DNA of 64,000 bases from Leptolyngbya sp. 'hensonii' (GTDB taxonomy: Bacteria; Cyanobacteriota; Cyanobacteriia; GCF-001939115): assembly GCF_001939115.1 (NCBI RefSeq), contig NZ_MQTZ01000044.1, forward strand, positions 1 to 64,000, read 5' to 3'. A program made the position numbers and the translations under genes. The stretch's first letter is position 1. Each line of letters begins with the position of its first letter. Under the pieces are notes generated by a model. That model ran no database searches and was not told where the DNA came from. It saw nothing but the letters and a program-made list of their open reading frames with translations. This document shows, piece by piece, positions 23,474 through 31,629 of the stretch.

Positions 23474-23944
23474 ATGACTTCATCCCCTGGTCCCCTCGGT
23501 TTCAGAGCCTTGCCCCAACTGTTTGTGACTGTCTGGCAAGAGTTTTCCCTGAAGAAACTGAGAGGTGGCCTGTTACTGGTGGTGGGCTATTTGCTCTCGC
23601 CCCTCTCCTGGTGGAACGACCTGATCTTCAATTTGCCGATCGCCTATGGGATTGGCTACCTCTGCCATCTCCTGGATGCCAACCTGTTGCTTCCCGGTAT
23701 GATTGCGGGCTACTGGCTCTCTAATATTCTGGGTATTCTCCTGATGCAGGCTGGAGTTCTAGATGTGGTCAAGGACCCATCCGGGACGCGCAACTGGAGG
23801 AAAGAACTCTTAACCGGTGTCTTTTCCTCCACTGTTTATACCCTGCTCATCCTGGCTTTAGTCCAGCTAAAAATTCTGGGTCTGCCTGAGATCTTTGCGA
23901 CTGACACGGTGTTTAATCTCCCCTCCTTTCTGCCGGGGAGATGA
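23474..23944 (+). CDS. small conserved-looking membrane protein of the sulfur cluster
   Basis: A 156-residue protein with three to four hydrophobic segments (LRGGLLLVVGYLLSPLSWW, LLLPGMIAGYWLSNILGILL, STVYTLLILALVQLKILGL). I do not recognise a family or active-site residues. It follows cysA by 157 bases that contain the strongest operator-like dyad in the window, and is followed by tauE- and PAP2-type genes on the same strand, so it is very likely part of the sulfur regulon. Possible roles are an accessory subunit of a transporter or a membrane anchor; this is context-based only. ATG 23474 is the only good start and follows the dyad by 20 bases. Confidence 0.75.
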   Translation: MTSSPGPLGFRALPQLFVTVWQEFSLKKLRGGLLLVVGYLLSPLSWWNDLIFNLPIAYGIGYLCHLLDANLLLPGMIAGYWLSNILGILLMQAGVLDVVKDPSGTRNWRKELLTGVFSSTVYTLLILALVQLKILGLPEIFATDTVFNLPSFLPGR

Positions 23945-24056
23945 TGTGTGCAAACCCATTCCTCTCTTGAGAGGGGTGACGGGGCGGATCTGGTGTTGCC
24001 CTCAAAACTTTCGTCAGGGTGATGAACTACTACCAACGTTGGTTGTAAGAATGCTC

Positions 24057-24108
24057 CAGATGTTTTCTGCACAGCCATTACATCCGAGATCTGTACAGAA
24101 AATATCTG
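24057..24108. repeat. 13-bp imperfect inverted repeat before tauE 2
   Basis: CAGATGTTTTCTG (24057-24069) and CAGAAAATATCTG (24096-24108) pair with one mismatch; the right arm ends 30 bases before the ATG of the second TauE gene. Possible operator or leader hairpin. Confidence 0.5.
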
Positions 24109-24138
24109 TTAGACGCACAATTCAAATTGGTACGAGTG

Positions 24139-24930
24139 ATGAATTACAGCTTGCTTGCTTTTTTGAGTTTTTTTGTAGGAATTATTGTGGGACTCACTGG
24201 CATTGGTGGTGCTGCTTTGATCACTCCCATGTTGATTTATGTCTTCAAAATTCCCGTCACGATCGCCATCAGCTCTGATGTGGTTGCAGCCAGTTTTATG
24301 AAGGTAGTGGGAAGTGTGAAACACTGGCGACAACAGACCCTGGACCCCCAGGTCGTCAAGTGGTTGGCCTTAGGCAGTGTACCAGGAGCTTTAACGGGGG
24401 TGGGCCTACTGTATTGCATGCAGACGATCGGTCTGGATATTCGCAATGCTTTTTTGCTCAAAGCCCTGGGTGTCATGATCTTACTGGTCACCGTGCTGGC
24501 CCTGGTGCAACTTGTGTTCTCGATCGTTGTCCCCCATTGGCAACTCCCGGTTTTACCTAAGTTTAATCTGGAAACCAGACGGGGCCGGGGACTAACCCTG
24601 GCCACTGGAGCTGTTCTCGGTTGTCTGGTTGGCTTAACCAGCGTTTCCTCCGGCTCTATGTTTGCCCTGGTTCTGGTGGGGTTCTTTCAACTGGATGCCC
24701 GCAAACTGGTTGGCACCGATATCTCCCAGGCCGCTATCCTGCTCAGTTTTACCTCCCTGGGGCACCTGAGTTTGGGCACTGTGGATTGGTCCCTGGTGGG
24801 AGCCATCTGGCTGGGGGCTATACCAGGCGTATGGTTAGGAGCCAAACTATGTCAGCTCGTTCCCCAGCGACCTTTGCAGGCTATGGTTTACAGCTTATTG
24901 ATGGTGGCAAGCTGGAAACTAGTCACATGA
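24139..24930 (+). CDS. TauE/SafE-family exporter 2
   Basis: A 263-residue membrane protein from ATG 24139 (alternatives GTG 24136, TTG 24127). First repeat: FFVGIIVGLTGIGGAALITPML; second repeat: GAVLGCLVGLTSVSSGSMFALVL followed by LVGTDISQAAILLSF. About eight hydrophobic helices. Closer to the common bacterial TauE/SafE sulfite/sulfonate exporters than the 12.6-kb gene. It shares an ATGA overlap with the PAP2 gene, so the two are translationally coupled. Confidence 0.88.
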   Translation: MNYSLLAFLSFFVGIIVGLTGIGGAALITPMLIYVFKIPVTIAISSDVVAASFMKVVGSVKHWRQQTLDPQVVKWLALGSVPGALTGVGLLYCMQTIGLDIRNAFLLKALGVMILLVTVLALVQLVFSIVVPHWQLPVLPKFNLETRRGRGLTLATGAVLGCLVGLTSVSSGSMFALVLVGFFQLDARKLVGTDISQAAILLSFTSLGHLSLGTVDWSLVGAIWLGAIPGVWLGAKLCQLVPQRPLQAMVYSLLMVASWKLVT

Positions 24931-25652
24931 TACGTCTTGCAGCATTTCTAGACTTTCTCGCAAAAGTACTCCAGGCCCGCTGGCGATCGCTGCTGGTGCT
25001 TCTGTTTGGTGTCGGGTTTCCGGTGCTGGTTTTTGAACAACTGGCGGTAGCCGTCTGGCAATATCAGGGGGGCTTTCCCTGGGATGGCCCCTTGTTACTG
25101 GCGTTACACAGCACGACCCAATCTCAGCTTGATACCCTGGCCCTGATTCTGACCCGCCTGGGCAGTGTCTGGACCCTCTGGCCCCTGGCTCTGGGTCTGG
25201 CCCTGCTCTTGCTGGGGTTGCGCCGCTGGCGATCGCTGGCCTACCTGCTCGTGGCTCTATCAGGCAACATGGCGATCAACCGGATCGGGAAAGCCTTCTG
25301 GCATCGGGTGCGTCCCCATCTTTGGGAATCCATGACCCCAGAAACGGACTATGCTTTTCCCAGTGGCCACGCCATGACCAGTATGGCGATTGTGGCCATC
25401 CTGGCTGTGTTGCTGTGGCCCAGCCGCTGGCGTTGGCCAATCTTGCTGATCGGTACCGTCTATGTGATTACCATTGGCTGGACCCGGCTGTATCTGGGTG
25501 TTCACTTCCCCAGCGATATCCTGGCCGGTTGGATGGCGGCCCTGGCCTGGTCGATCGGCACCAGCCTGATGATTCGGCCTCATCTGACCCAATTCCAGGC
25601 CCTGGATGAAGATAGCCTGACCGCAGATGAAGAGGAATTGCTCTCCAATTGA
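24927..25652 (+). CDS. PAP2-family membrane phosphatase
   Basis: A 241-residue integral membrane phosphatase starting at the ATG that overlaps the tauE stop (ATGA, 24927-24930); the open frame upstream is inside tauE and not used. The three PAP2 signature motifs are intact: KAFWHRVRP (K-x6-RP), PSGHAMTS (PSGH) and TRLYLGVHFPSD (R-x5-H-x3-D). Five to six helices. Substrates in the family are phosphatidate or undecaprenyl/other lipid phosphates. Coupling to a sulfite exporter gene is unusual, and its role there is unclear. Confidence 0.9.
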   Translation: MIRLAAFLDFLAKVLQARWRSLLVLLFGVGFPVLVFEQLAVAVWQYQGGFPWDGPLLLALHSTTQSQLDTLALILTRLGSVWTLWPLALGLALLLLGLRRWRSLAYLLVALSGNMAINRIGKAFWHRVRPHLWESMTPETDYAFPSGHAMTSMAIVAILAVLLWPSRWRWPILLIGTVYVITIGWTRLYLGVHFPSDILAGWMAALAWSIGTSLMIRPHLTQFQALDEDSLTADEEELLSN

Positions 25653-25738
25653 TCCCATGGGTGCCCAGGAGTCAAGAGTCAGAATATAAAATTGCTTCTG
25701 ACTCCTACCAAAGATTCTAGCTACCAGTGATCGTCCCG

Positions 25739-26182
25739 TTATTCAATTAAACCGACACCGGCCATTTCAAACGGAAACGAGAAAATATAGTAGATCACGC
25801 CCAACCCGAGGAATAAAACAGCCAGGGTAGAGAGAATCACCCAGCGATCGGGCGGCTCATAGGTATCTTCTTCGATGTCATTGCGAACGACAAAGTAATG
25901 CTGGGTCGAGAGTAAGACGGCCAGCAGACCCACGATCGAGAAGGCCAATCCCAGTTTCCAGCCATTACCAGGGGGTTGGGGGGCGATCGGAGGATGGAGA
26001 ATCCGCATCCGGACAATCAGCACGCCAAATCCCATCAGGGCAATGCCACTCCGCATCCAGGACAGGTAGGTGCGCTCATTGGCCAGATGATCCCGAATTC
26101 GATTGGGATTTAAATGTTTGGGCTTTTCAGCTTTGTGGTCTTCGATCGGTTGAACTTCTTGGGAATCAAGCGGTAGCAGCAT
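25739..26182 (-). CDS. DUF202/YidH-family membrane protein
   Basis: A 147-residue protein with a polar 30-residue N terminus followed by the family signature DHLANERTYLSWMRSGIALMGFG and three hydrophobic helices (residues about 45-60, 77-92, 113-135). YidH/DUF202 proteins are small inner-membrane proteins of unknown function. Convergent with the PAP2 gene and separate from the downstream operon by about 90 bases. Confidence 0.85.
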   Translation of the reverse strand: MLLPLDSQEVQPIEDHKAEKPKHLNPNRIRDHLANERTYLSWMRSGIALMGFGVLIVRMRILHPPIAPQPPGNGWKLGLAFSIVGLLAVLLSTQHYFVVRNDIEEDTYEPPDRWVILSTLAVLFLGLGVIYYIFSFPFEMAGVGLIE

Positions 26183-26274
26183 GGATAAAACTCAGATTAC
26201 AAGATCAGGTTTGCAATATTCTCTCTTAACCGGCCCCTAAAGTTTCTGCTTCTGATGGTTTTTGTGGTCACCCT

Positions 26275-26904
26275 TCAGTCCGCAGGAGCATTGGGTACTT
26301 GGGCATCAATATCGGCCTGAGTCAGGCTGGGAATGGACCAGGTGCCCTCACCCACTTTGAAGCTCTGGGCCGGTGGAAGGTTAAACGCCACTACACCAGT
26401 TTCAGGATTGCGATCGATCGCAAATTGCGTCCCTTCCACAATTTTGAGGGCCAGGGGTTCCGTCAACTCCTGAGCGGAGTCCAGGGGCGAAAAGGTGACC
26501 ACAGATCCGGCAGGGAGGAAGACGCCCTGACAGGCAAAATCATCATCTGTGGTTTGCCCATCGCCCAGGTAATACAGAGTACCCGGTTGATCAGCAGGTA
26601 CCTTTTTGGAACGCAGGTAGACAGCCAGGGTTTTGCCTGTGGCATTGCGGCAACTGGCCCGCGTTTCAGAGGTTTCCAGAATATACTTTTGTAATTGCAA
26701 GTCAGCCAATTTGAGTTGCAATTGCTCAGGTGTTAGGCTTGCTTCTGGATTGTCTTTCGATTGCAACAGGGTATCGATCGCCTGCACAACCTCCGCATAA
26801 TCTGGACTGCGCTTAAATTTACCGGCGTCAGCCCAGGCAGGCTGATTCAGCAACAGACTCGCCAGTATGACAACGGTGATTAGAACCAATTTGATCAATT
26901 TCAT
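26275..26904 (-). CDS. exported hypothetical protein
   Basis: 209 residues with a clear signal peptide (MKLIKLVLITVVILASLLL, cleavage probably after AWA). The mature part has a helical N-terminal stretch (YAEVVQAIDTLLQ...TPEQLQLKLADLQLQKYIL) and a beta-rich remainder with two cysteines (ETRASCRN and DDFACQGVF) suited to a disulfide. I do not recognise a family. Its ATG overlaps the stop of the CadD-like gene (ATGA-type overlap), making it the third gene of the APC-CadD operon, so it probably supports the same envelope or transport function. Confidence 0.8.
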   Translation of the reverse strand: MKLIKLVLITVVILASLLLNQPAWADAGKFKRSPDYAEVVQAIDTLLQSKDNPEASLTPEQLQLKLADLQLQKYILETSETRASCRNATGKTLAVYLRSKKVPADQPGTLYYLGDGQTTDDDFACQGVFLPAGSVVTFSPLDSAQELTEPLALKIVEGTQFAIDRNPETGVVAFNLPPAQSFKVGEGTWSIPSLTQADIDAQVPNAPAD

Positions 26905-27656
26905 CTGTCTTTTCCCATAACAACTTCAGTACCAGGGTTGGATACAACGCCGCTTTCGGTCGATCGGCTGCTATGCCGCAGCATCAGGACAGAGAGGCTG
27001 CTCACCACCAAGACCAGGACGGTTAGCCCTCGGTTTTCCAAGGTGTGACTATCGATCAGAATCAGCACACCCAGGCCGATCAAAACGTAGGGAACTAACT
27101 GATTTCCATAACGGGTCAGGGTCTGGGCGATCGCCGGTAGACGGGTTAACCGGTCAGCGGCATAGCACCAGACCCCCACCAGGGTGAAGAAGATCCCTAA
27201 AATGGTCAACAATTTTTCAGGCGTGCTGCTGGCAAACAACGGCATGTAGATGCCAATGTTGTCCCCACCATTGGCAAAGGTAATGGCTGCCACACTGTAA
27301 GTATAAGGGGAGAGAAAACTGGCCGCCCAGGGGCTGTGGGTAGTATCCAGCGTGATGGTTTCTTCCTCTGCGTCTGTGTCTGGATTCAGCAGGCGATTGA
27401 GGCCGATCGCGATCGGAACGATCCCCAACAGGCCAATCCAGGGACGGGGCAGGAGCAGACTGCCGAAGAAACCAGGCAGACTAGCCAGCACCAGGGCTGT
27501 AAATCCCAGGTATTGACCCGCAACGATGTGTCGTCGCTGGAACAGGGCATTGACCTGGGAGAAGAACAGCAGCAGCATGATAATGTCGTCCAGGTTGGTG
27601 GCTGTAAATGCAGTCAGTCCGGTGGAAATTGCCGTGAAAAGTGCAGGATTGGTCAT
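26901..27656 (-). CDS. CadD-like cadmium resistance/cation transporter family protein
   Basis: A 251-residue membrane protein with six hydrophobic segments. Family marks: FTATNLDDIIMLLLFFSQV near the N terminus and AAITFANGGDNIGIYMPLFA in the middle, the two conserved Asn-Asp-rich membrane motifs (TNLDD, NGGDNI) of the CadD/LysE-like family. Annotated members are linked to cadmium or quaternary ammonium resistance, weakly proven. It lies 4 bases after the APC permease gene and overlaps the exported protein gene. Confidence 0.88.
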   Translation of the reverse strand: MTNPALFTAISTGLTAFTATNLDDIIMLLLFFSQVNALFQRRHIVAGQYLGFTALVLASLPGFFGSLLLPRPWIGLLGIVPIAIGLNRLLNPDTDAEEETITLDTTHSPWAASFLSPYTYSVAAITFANGGDNIGIYMPLFASSTPEKLLTILGIFFTLVGVWCYAADRLTRLPAIAQTLTRYGNQLVPYVLIGLGVLILIDSHTLENRGLTVLVLVVSSLSVLMLRHSSRSTESGVVSNPGTEVVMGKDR

Positions 27657-27660
27657 TGTC

Positions 27661-29160
27661 CTAGTCCTTAAGCGGATGAGAGGGATCTAAGTCGTCTCCC
27701 ACAAGGGAAGGAACCATGGCTTGACTGGCAAAGCGGGTATGAATTTCATCAATACTACGTTCCATCGTGGTCACAATCTCTGGAGAACGCAGTCGCTGGA
27801 TCAGGAACCAGCCGCAGGTTACGGTCAGGTACAGCAGGAATAGGTAAGGAAAGCTATCGAAGGGCGCTTTCGGGACAGGAAACAGAGTGCTACCGGGAAT
27901 ACCAACGCACCCCAGAACCGGGATCACCATGAAGCCGATCGCCAACAGGGCGCACAGCCCATCCCAGGGTCGCAGACTGCCAATGCGATATAGATAAACG
28001 GGGGCTGCGATCGACACCAAAATGTATGCGGTCAGAAAGCCGAAGGTGCAGAGGGTGCCCAGGTAAGCCATGCTGTCAAACAGCTTGACATGCAGCAGGG
28101 ACATGGAAGCAGGCACCAAAAACATCAGCAGGGAGGCGATCGTGACTGCAATGTGAGGGGTGCGGTTGGCGGTGTGGGTTTCCCCGATCGAGGCATGGAA
28201 CAACCCGTGCCGCGCCATCATGAAGAACACCCGCGCAGCTGGATTGATGCTGCCCAGAACGCAGGCGAAGAAACTAACCAGGGCACAAAGACTCACCAGT
28301 TCGCCCAGAAAACCAACGCCAGCTTGTTGGGCCAGGAAGGTCAGAGGGGCTTCATGATCTGCGAGAGAAGCAGCGCTGCCGTTGAAACCGAGAACTTCGA
28401 CATAAGCCATGACCACGAAGAACAGACCCGTCAGCAAAGTACTTCCCACAACAGCTCTGGGAATAGTTTTCAAAGGCGATCGGGCTTCATCTCCCAGGGT
28501 TGACGCACTTTCAAACCCAGAAAACCCAAACACCACCAGCACCAATCCCATGGCGATCCCGCCGGGTGTAGTTCCCTGCAACGTCAGTTGGGGCAGATCT
28601 AGAACAAAGCCCCGTTCAGCCCAGACAACCAGGCCCAGAAGTAAAATGAGCGCGACAGAAGCCCCTTCCAGAATCAGCAGAGTTTTGGCGGACAGCTCAA
28701 TATCTTTGTAGGCCATATACCAGGCAATTCCGGCTCCCAATGCCAGCAGAGTGATCTCAGAAGGATGTACCCCGATATGGCCGAACAGAGTCGTGCTGAA
28801 ATTGGCAAACCCACACAATACGGCCATTCCAGTAAATAGATAAGCCAGCACCAGACTCCAACCACAAACCACCCCTGCTGTGGGGCCTAACCCTTTGACG
28901 ATGTAGGTATAGAGCGATCCCGGTGAAGCAGAGCGACTGGCAAACTGGTTGATATTGATGCTGACAAACACCAGCCCAATCATGCCAATCAGCATACTCA
29001 ACCAGGTACCATTGCCAGCGCTGACGAAGATGAGGCCCATGTTGGCTGCCGGAGTAGTAATAGGAGCAATGACAGCGAAGGATTGCCCCAAAACTTCTCG
29101 AAAGGGAAGACATCCTGATTTCAATCCATGATGACTTCGGTTTAATCCCAATTCATTCAT
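27661..29160 (-). CDS. APC-superfamily amino acid/polyamine permease
   Basis: A 499-residue transporter with about twelve membrane helices. The APC unwound-helix motif appears early (FAVIAPITTPAANMGLIFVSAGNG), with VFGFSGFESASTLGDEARSPLKTIPRAV in helix 6, typical of amino acid permeases. C-terminal 60 residues are polar and cytoplasmic. Substrate not predictable. First gene of an operon with the CadD-like and exported protein genes; the AT-rich 300-base upstream region holds its promoter, and an IS element has inserted about 310 bases upstream. Confidence 0.9.
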   Translation of the reverse strand: MNELGLNRSHHGLKSGCLPFREVLGQSFAVIAPITTPAANMGLIFVSAGNGTWLSMLIGMIGLVFVSININQFASRSASPGSLYTYIVKGLGPTAGVVCGWSLVLAYLFTGMAVLCGFANFSTTLFGHIGVHPSEITLLALGAGIAWYMAYKDIELSAKTLLILEGASVALILLLGLVVWAERGFVLDLPQLTLQGTTPGGIAMGLVLVVFGFSGFESASTLGDEARSPLKTIPRAVVGSTLLTGLFFVVMAYVEVLGFNGSAASLADHEAPLTFLAQQAGVGFLGELVSLCALVSFFACVLGSINPAARVFFMMARHGLFHASIGETHTANRTPHIAVTIASLLMFLVPASMSLLHVKLFDSMAYLGTLCTFGFLTAYILVSIAAPVYLYRIGSLRPWDGLCALLAIGFMVIPVLGCVGIPGSTLFPVPKAPFDSFPYLFLLYLTVTCGWFLIQRLRSPEIVTTMERSIDEIHTRFASQAMVPSLVGDDLDPSHPLKD

Positions 29161-29413
29161 TTGCTGGCAGCTCCCTGTGGAATGATTGTCACCTGGTTCA
29201 ATGTCTTAAAAGGTCCATTTTGGACCATCCGATCTTGATTAATTGGGGGGTCAATCAAAATCTTTCCTTTACTCTATTTGGGATCACCAATAGAATCAAA
29301 TAGTCTTTTTTCTTAAAATAATAAATTAAGTTTATAAATTAGTAGAAAATATATTTATAAGCGTTTCTCAGTAAAAGTTTTGAGGGTTTTTAATTGATTT
29401 AATTCCTCTATTT

Positions 29414-29455
29414 ACTCCTTGAGAATGTGGATTTAATTCCTCCTTCTCAAGGAGT
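29414..29455. repeat. perfect 12-bp inverted repeat beside the IS630 element
   Basis: ACTCCTTGAGAA (29414-29425) and TTCTCAAGGAGT (29444-29455), 18-base loop, inside an AT-rich region 13 bases from the IS end. Each arm is preceded or followed by a TTTAATTCCTC copy. Possible terminator or older repeat at the insertion site. Confidence 0.6.
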
Positions 29456-29478
29456 GAATGAAAATACTACAGCGTTTT

Positions 29479-30051
29479 TTATGCTGGTGAGGCACAGTAA
29501 CAGCAATGAGAGAACCAGTTCCTTAAGTCGCTCGATGACACCTGGGAGAAAGCTTCATCAATAGCTTTGGCAAGTTCTGGATAACTGCGTGCCTTAATCG
29601 AACGCAGAATGCTCTTAATCTTTGAAAAGCAATTCTCGATAGGCGAAAAGTCTGGTGAGTAAGGGGGTAGGAAAATTAGCTTGGCTCCTGCATCCTCAAT
29701 CAAATTTCTAACGTCTTCACCCAGATGAATAGAGCAGTTATCCAGGATGACACAGGCACCTTTCCATAACTTAGGCACAAGTTTCTGGGAAATAAAGGCT
29801 TCAAAGGTCAGTCCATCAGTTGACCCCATGAGATTGCAGTAAGTCACGACCTCCCGCAGACTAATCGCCCCTAGAATCGAGACTCGTTTCCCTCGCTGGC
29901 TTGGACGCTTGCCATGTGCTCGTCTGCCTTTCGGTGCACGCGCCCAGAGTCGGGTCAAGGCTAAGTCCACTCCTGATTCATCAATGAAGATTAGATTTTG
30001 AGCTAGAAATCCTCGAACCAGTTGCCAAAATTCGACTCGTTTAGTTTGCAC
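29479..30051 (-). CDS. IS630 transposase, orfB (DDE catalytic part)
   Basis: 190 residues with the three acidic catalytic residues: D in LIFIDESGVDLAL, D in ACVILDNCSIHLG, and E in YSPDFSPIENCFSKIKS, the DDE motif of the IS630 group. The real reading continues from orfA across the A8 run (30075-30082), so the first residues in this frame are upstream of the listed ATG. Catalytic residues are intact, which favours a functional, frameshift-expressed transposase. Confidence 0.85.
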   Translation of the reverse strand: MQTKRVEFWQLVRGFLAQNLIFIDESGVDLALTRLWARAPKGRRAHGKRPSQRGKRVSILGAISLREVVTYCNLMGSTDGLTFEAFISQKLVPKLWKGACVILDNCSIHLGEDVRNLIEDAGAKLIFLPPYSPDFSPIENCFSKIKSILRSIKARSYPELAKAIDEAFSQVSSSDLRNWFSHCCYCASPA

Positions 30052-30055
30052 TCGC

Positions 30056-30460
30056 TCAGTTTCCTTTTCGTCGGGATGCAGAGTTTTTTTTAAGCGTTAA
30101 GTTCAGCTTCTCTAGCATTCGAAACATTGTCGAAACGCCAACTCGGACACCGACCCTCTGTTCTAACAAGTTACATAACTCTGCCAACGTCGCGTCGTTA
30201 TTCGATTCAACAATCGTCTCTAAAATCTCCAGTTGCTCAACACTTAGTTTGGTCGGTGTTTGCACAGTTCGTTGTTTGGGGACAATCTCACCTGTTTCCC
30301 GATGTTGTTTGATTAACTTTCGCACGAAACTATAAGCAACTCGAAATTGTATAGCGATTTGACGTTGCGACGTATTCCCTTCAAGATATGCATCAACAAT
30401 TTTCTGTCTAAGATCTAGTGAGTATGGTTGCACTTGATTGAGCATGAAGTAAACATACAA
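30056..30460 (-). CDS. IS630 transposase, orfA (helix-turn-helix part)
   Basis: 134 residues: YSLDLRQKIVDAYLEGNTSQ and RQIAIQFRVAYSFVRKLIKQ give the HTH of IS630 transposases; the frame ends shortly after LNLTLKKN. At that point the minus strand has CTT then eight A then CTCTG. Reading on one base later continues as TLHPDEKETERVQTKRVEFW, the expected continuation into orfB. So either programmed frameshifting at the A8 run makes a fusion protein, or one base indel has inactivated the copy. Confidence 0.85.
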   Translation of the reverse strand: MYVYFMLNQVQPYSLDLRQKIVDAYLEGNTSQRQIAIQFRVAYSFVRKLIKQHRETGEIVPKQRTVQTPTKLSVEQLEILETIVESNNDATLAELCNLLEQRVGVRVGVSTMFRMLEKLNLTLKKNSASRRKGN

Positions 30461-30529
30461 ATCATTCTATCAAATACGCCTCACTAGGCTGGAAATTGCT
30501 GTATCAACATAAAGTTCTGAAACAGAGCA

Positions 30530-30740
30530 TACCCTTTCCGCCTCAAGTCGTAACGTTAAGGGGTAAATCCGTGGCTCCAATCAGTCACCCATAGGCTGAA
30601 AGTCAGAAACCGAAGCACCCGCTCTATGGTAAGCAACGGAAAAAAATGACTAGAGTCATCCAGAAAAGTTCTTACGAATGCAATGCTTTCAATGGAGCTT
30701 TGCAACAGGTATTGCCAATATGGACGTTGTAGATGAACGT
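30530..30740 (+). other. unexplained stretch, possible 3' remnant of an IS200/IS605 element
   Basis: No complete gene. On the plus strand one frame reads PFPPQVVTLRGKSVAPISHP then stop (about 30535-30600), and downstream comes AGTCAGAAACCGAAGCACCC and TAAGCAACGG. This layout resembles the tail of an IS605-type TnpB gene and its adjoining guide-RNA-like 3' region, recalled and not verified. The body of such an element is absent; the IS630 copy lies immediately to the left. Confidence 0.25.
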
Positions 30741-31385
30741 CTAATTAAGAAAAGTAAGCAATAAAGACAGGGGCATAGGATTATCCACCGCTCTACGCCC
30801 GTCTTCAATACTTGGAATAGATTCGAAGTATTCAGCACAAAAGACCTTACCAGCTAGGGTTAGCTCGTGGCAATTAGCCTGAAGACAGATTCTATGCCCT
30901 ACACCATACTCTGCGTTCAACCGAGCCCGCTTCGCATGAACATAATCTTTAAAGGCTGCTTTAGCTAGCTTCTCAGTCTGTTCGCGTGTGAGCCGAAGTT
31001 TTTTTCTGAAGCTGGGATCTTGATTGTGTTGACACCATTCCAACCAAAAATCAAGCGACGGATCTGGTGCTGTATTGTCTATCTGCGATCTCCCATGCAG
31101 AATATCTGCCAGGAAGGCTTCTGGTAATCCGACTCTATGCTCTGCAACATAATGGATCAACCCATCCGGCCATATCCAGTAGCCATCTGTGAGTTCATCA
31201 CTGCCTAGGTATATGCCTGAAAACCTACACCATGAGAGACCACAGGCTCGTCTATAATGCTTTCCTGCTTGAAGATAGGCAAGTACCTTGCTTGCCGCCT
31301 CTGGTGGTAGCTGGTCAGCAACTTCTTGAGGCGCTAAAAAGCGATCGTCGTAAACGCTTTCAATCCAATATCCAATCAGAGGCAT
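30741..31385 (-). CDS. hypothetical protein
   Basis: 214 residues, soluble, no recognised domain. Begins PLIGYWIESVYDDRFLAPQE and contains a segment with DGYWIWPDGLIHYVAEHRVG, which suggests a defined globular fold; the C-terminal part has HRICLQANCHELTLAGKVFC, a loose cysteine arrangement. Flanked by mobile debris on the left and a 240-base spacer on the right; a single-gene unit and perhaps an accessory gene. ATG 31385 is the only reasonable start. Confidence 0.65.
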   Translation of the reverse strand: MPLIGYWIESVYDDRFLAPQEVADQLPPEAASKVLAYLQAGKHYRRACGLSWCRFSGIYLGSDELTDGYWIWPDGLIHYVAEHRVGLPEAFLADILHGRSQIDNTAPDPSLDFWLEWCQHNQDPSFRKKLRLTREQTEKLAKAAFKDYVHAKRARLNAEYGVGHRICLQANCHELTLAGKVFCAEYFESIPSIEDGRRAVDNPMPLSLLLTFLN

Positions 31386-31629
31386 GATTTCAATAATTTA
31401 ACGGTTGCTTTTGTGGTCAACCCAGACAAGTCTAATTGAAGCGAGGGAAGATGGGACTCCCCTCAAGATTGAGAGATGGCCTGGTCTCATAGATCTGTAC
31501 GTCTTGAGAGCCTTGAGGTATGCAGAGGTTGATCTACTTTCCAGCCTTCCAATCTAGTAGACCAAATTAAAAGTTTTCGAGGGGGTGAAACCCCAAACCC
31601 CCATGTTGCAAAGTTTATTGTTTGCAACA

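Larger units (their letters stand above)
29470..30501 (-). mobile_element. IS630-family insertion sequence, complete, TA-flanked
   Basis: About 1,032 bp. Ends are imperfect inverted repeats of about 24 bp: left CAGCGTTTTTTATGCTGGTG continuing AGGC, and right (reverse complement) CAGCAATTTCCAGCCTAGTG continuing AGGC. Both ends are bordered by TA (29468-29469 and 30502-30503), the target duplication of IS630/Tc1 elements. It carries a transposase on the minus strand in two frames. Confidence 0.85.

Noticed and set aside
24621-24926. Long N-terminal extension of the PAP2 protein
   Set aside because: It lies in an alternative frame of the tauE gene; the ATG overlapping the tauE stop gives a standard PAP2 length.
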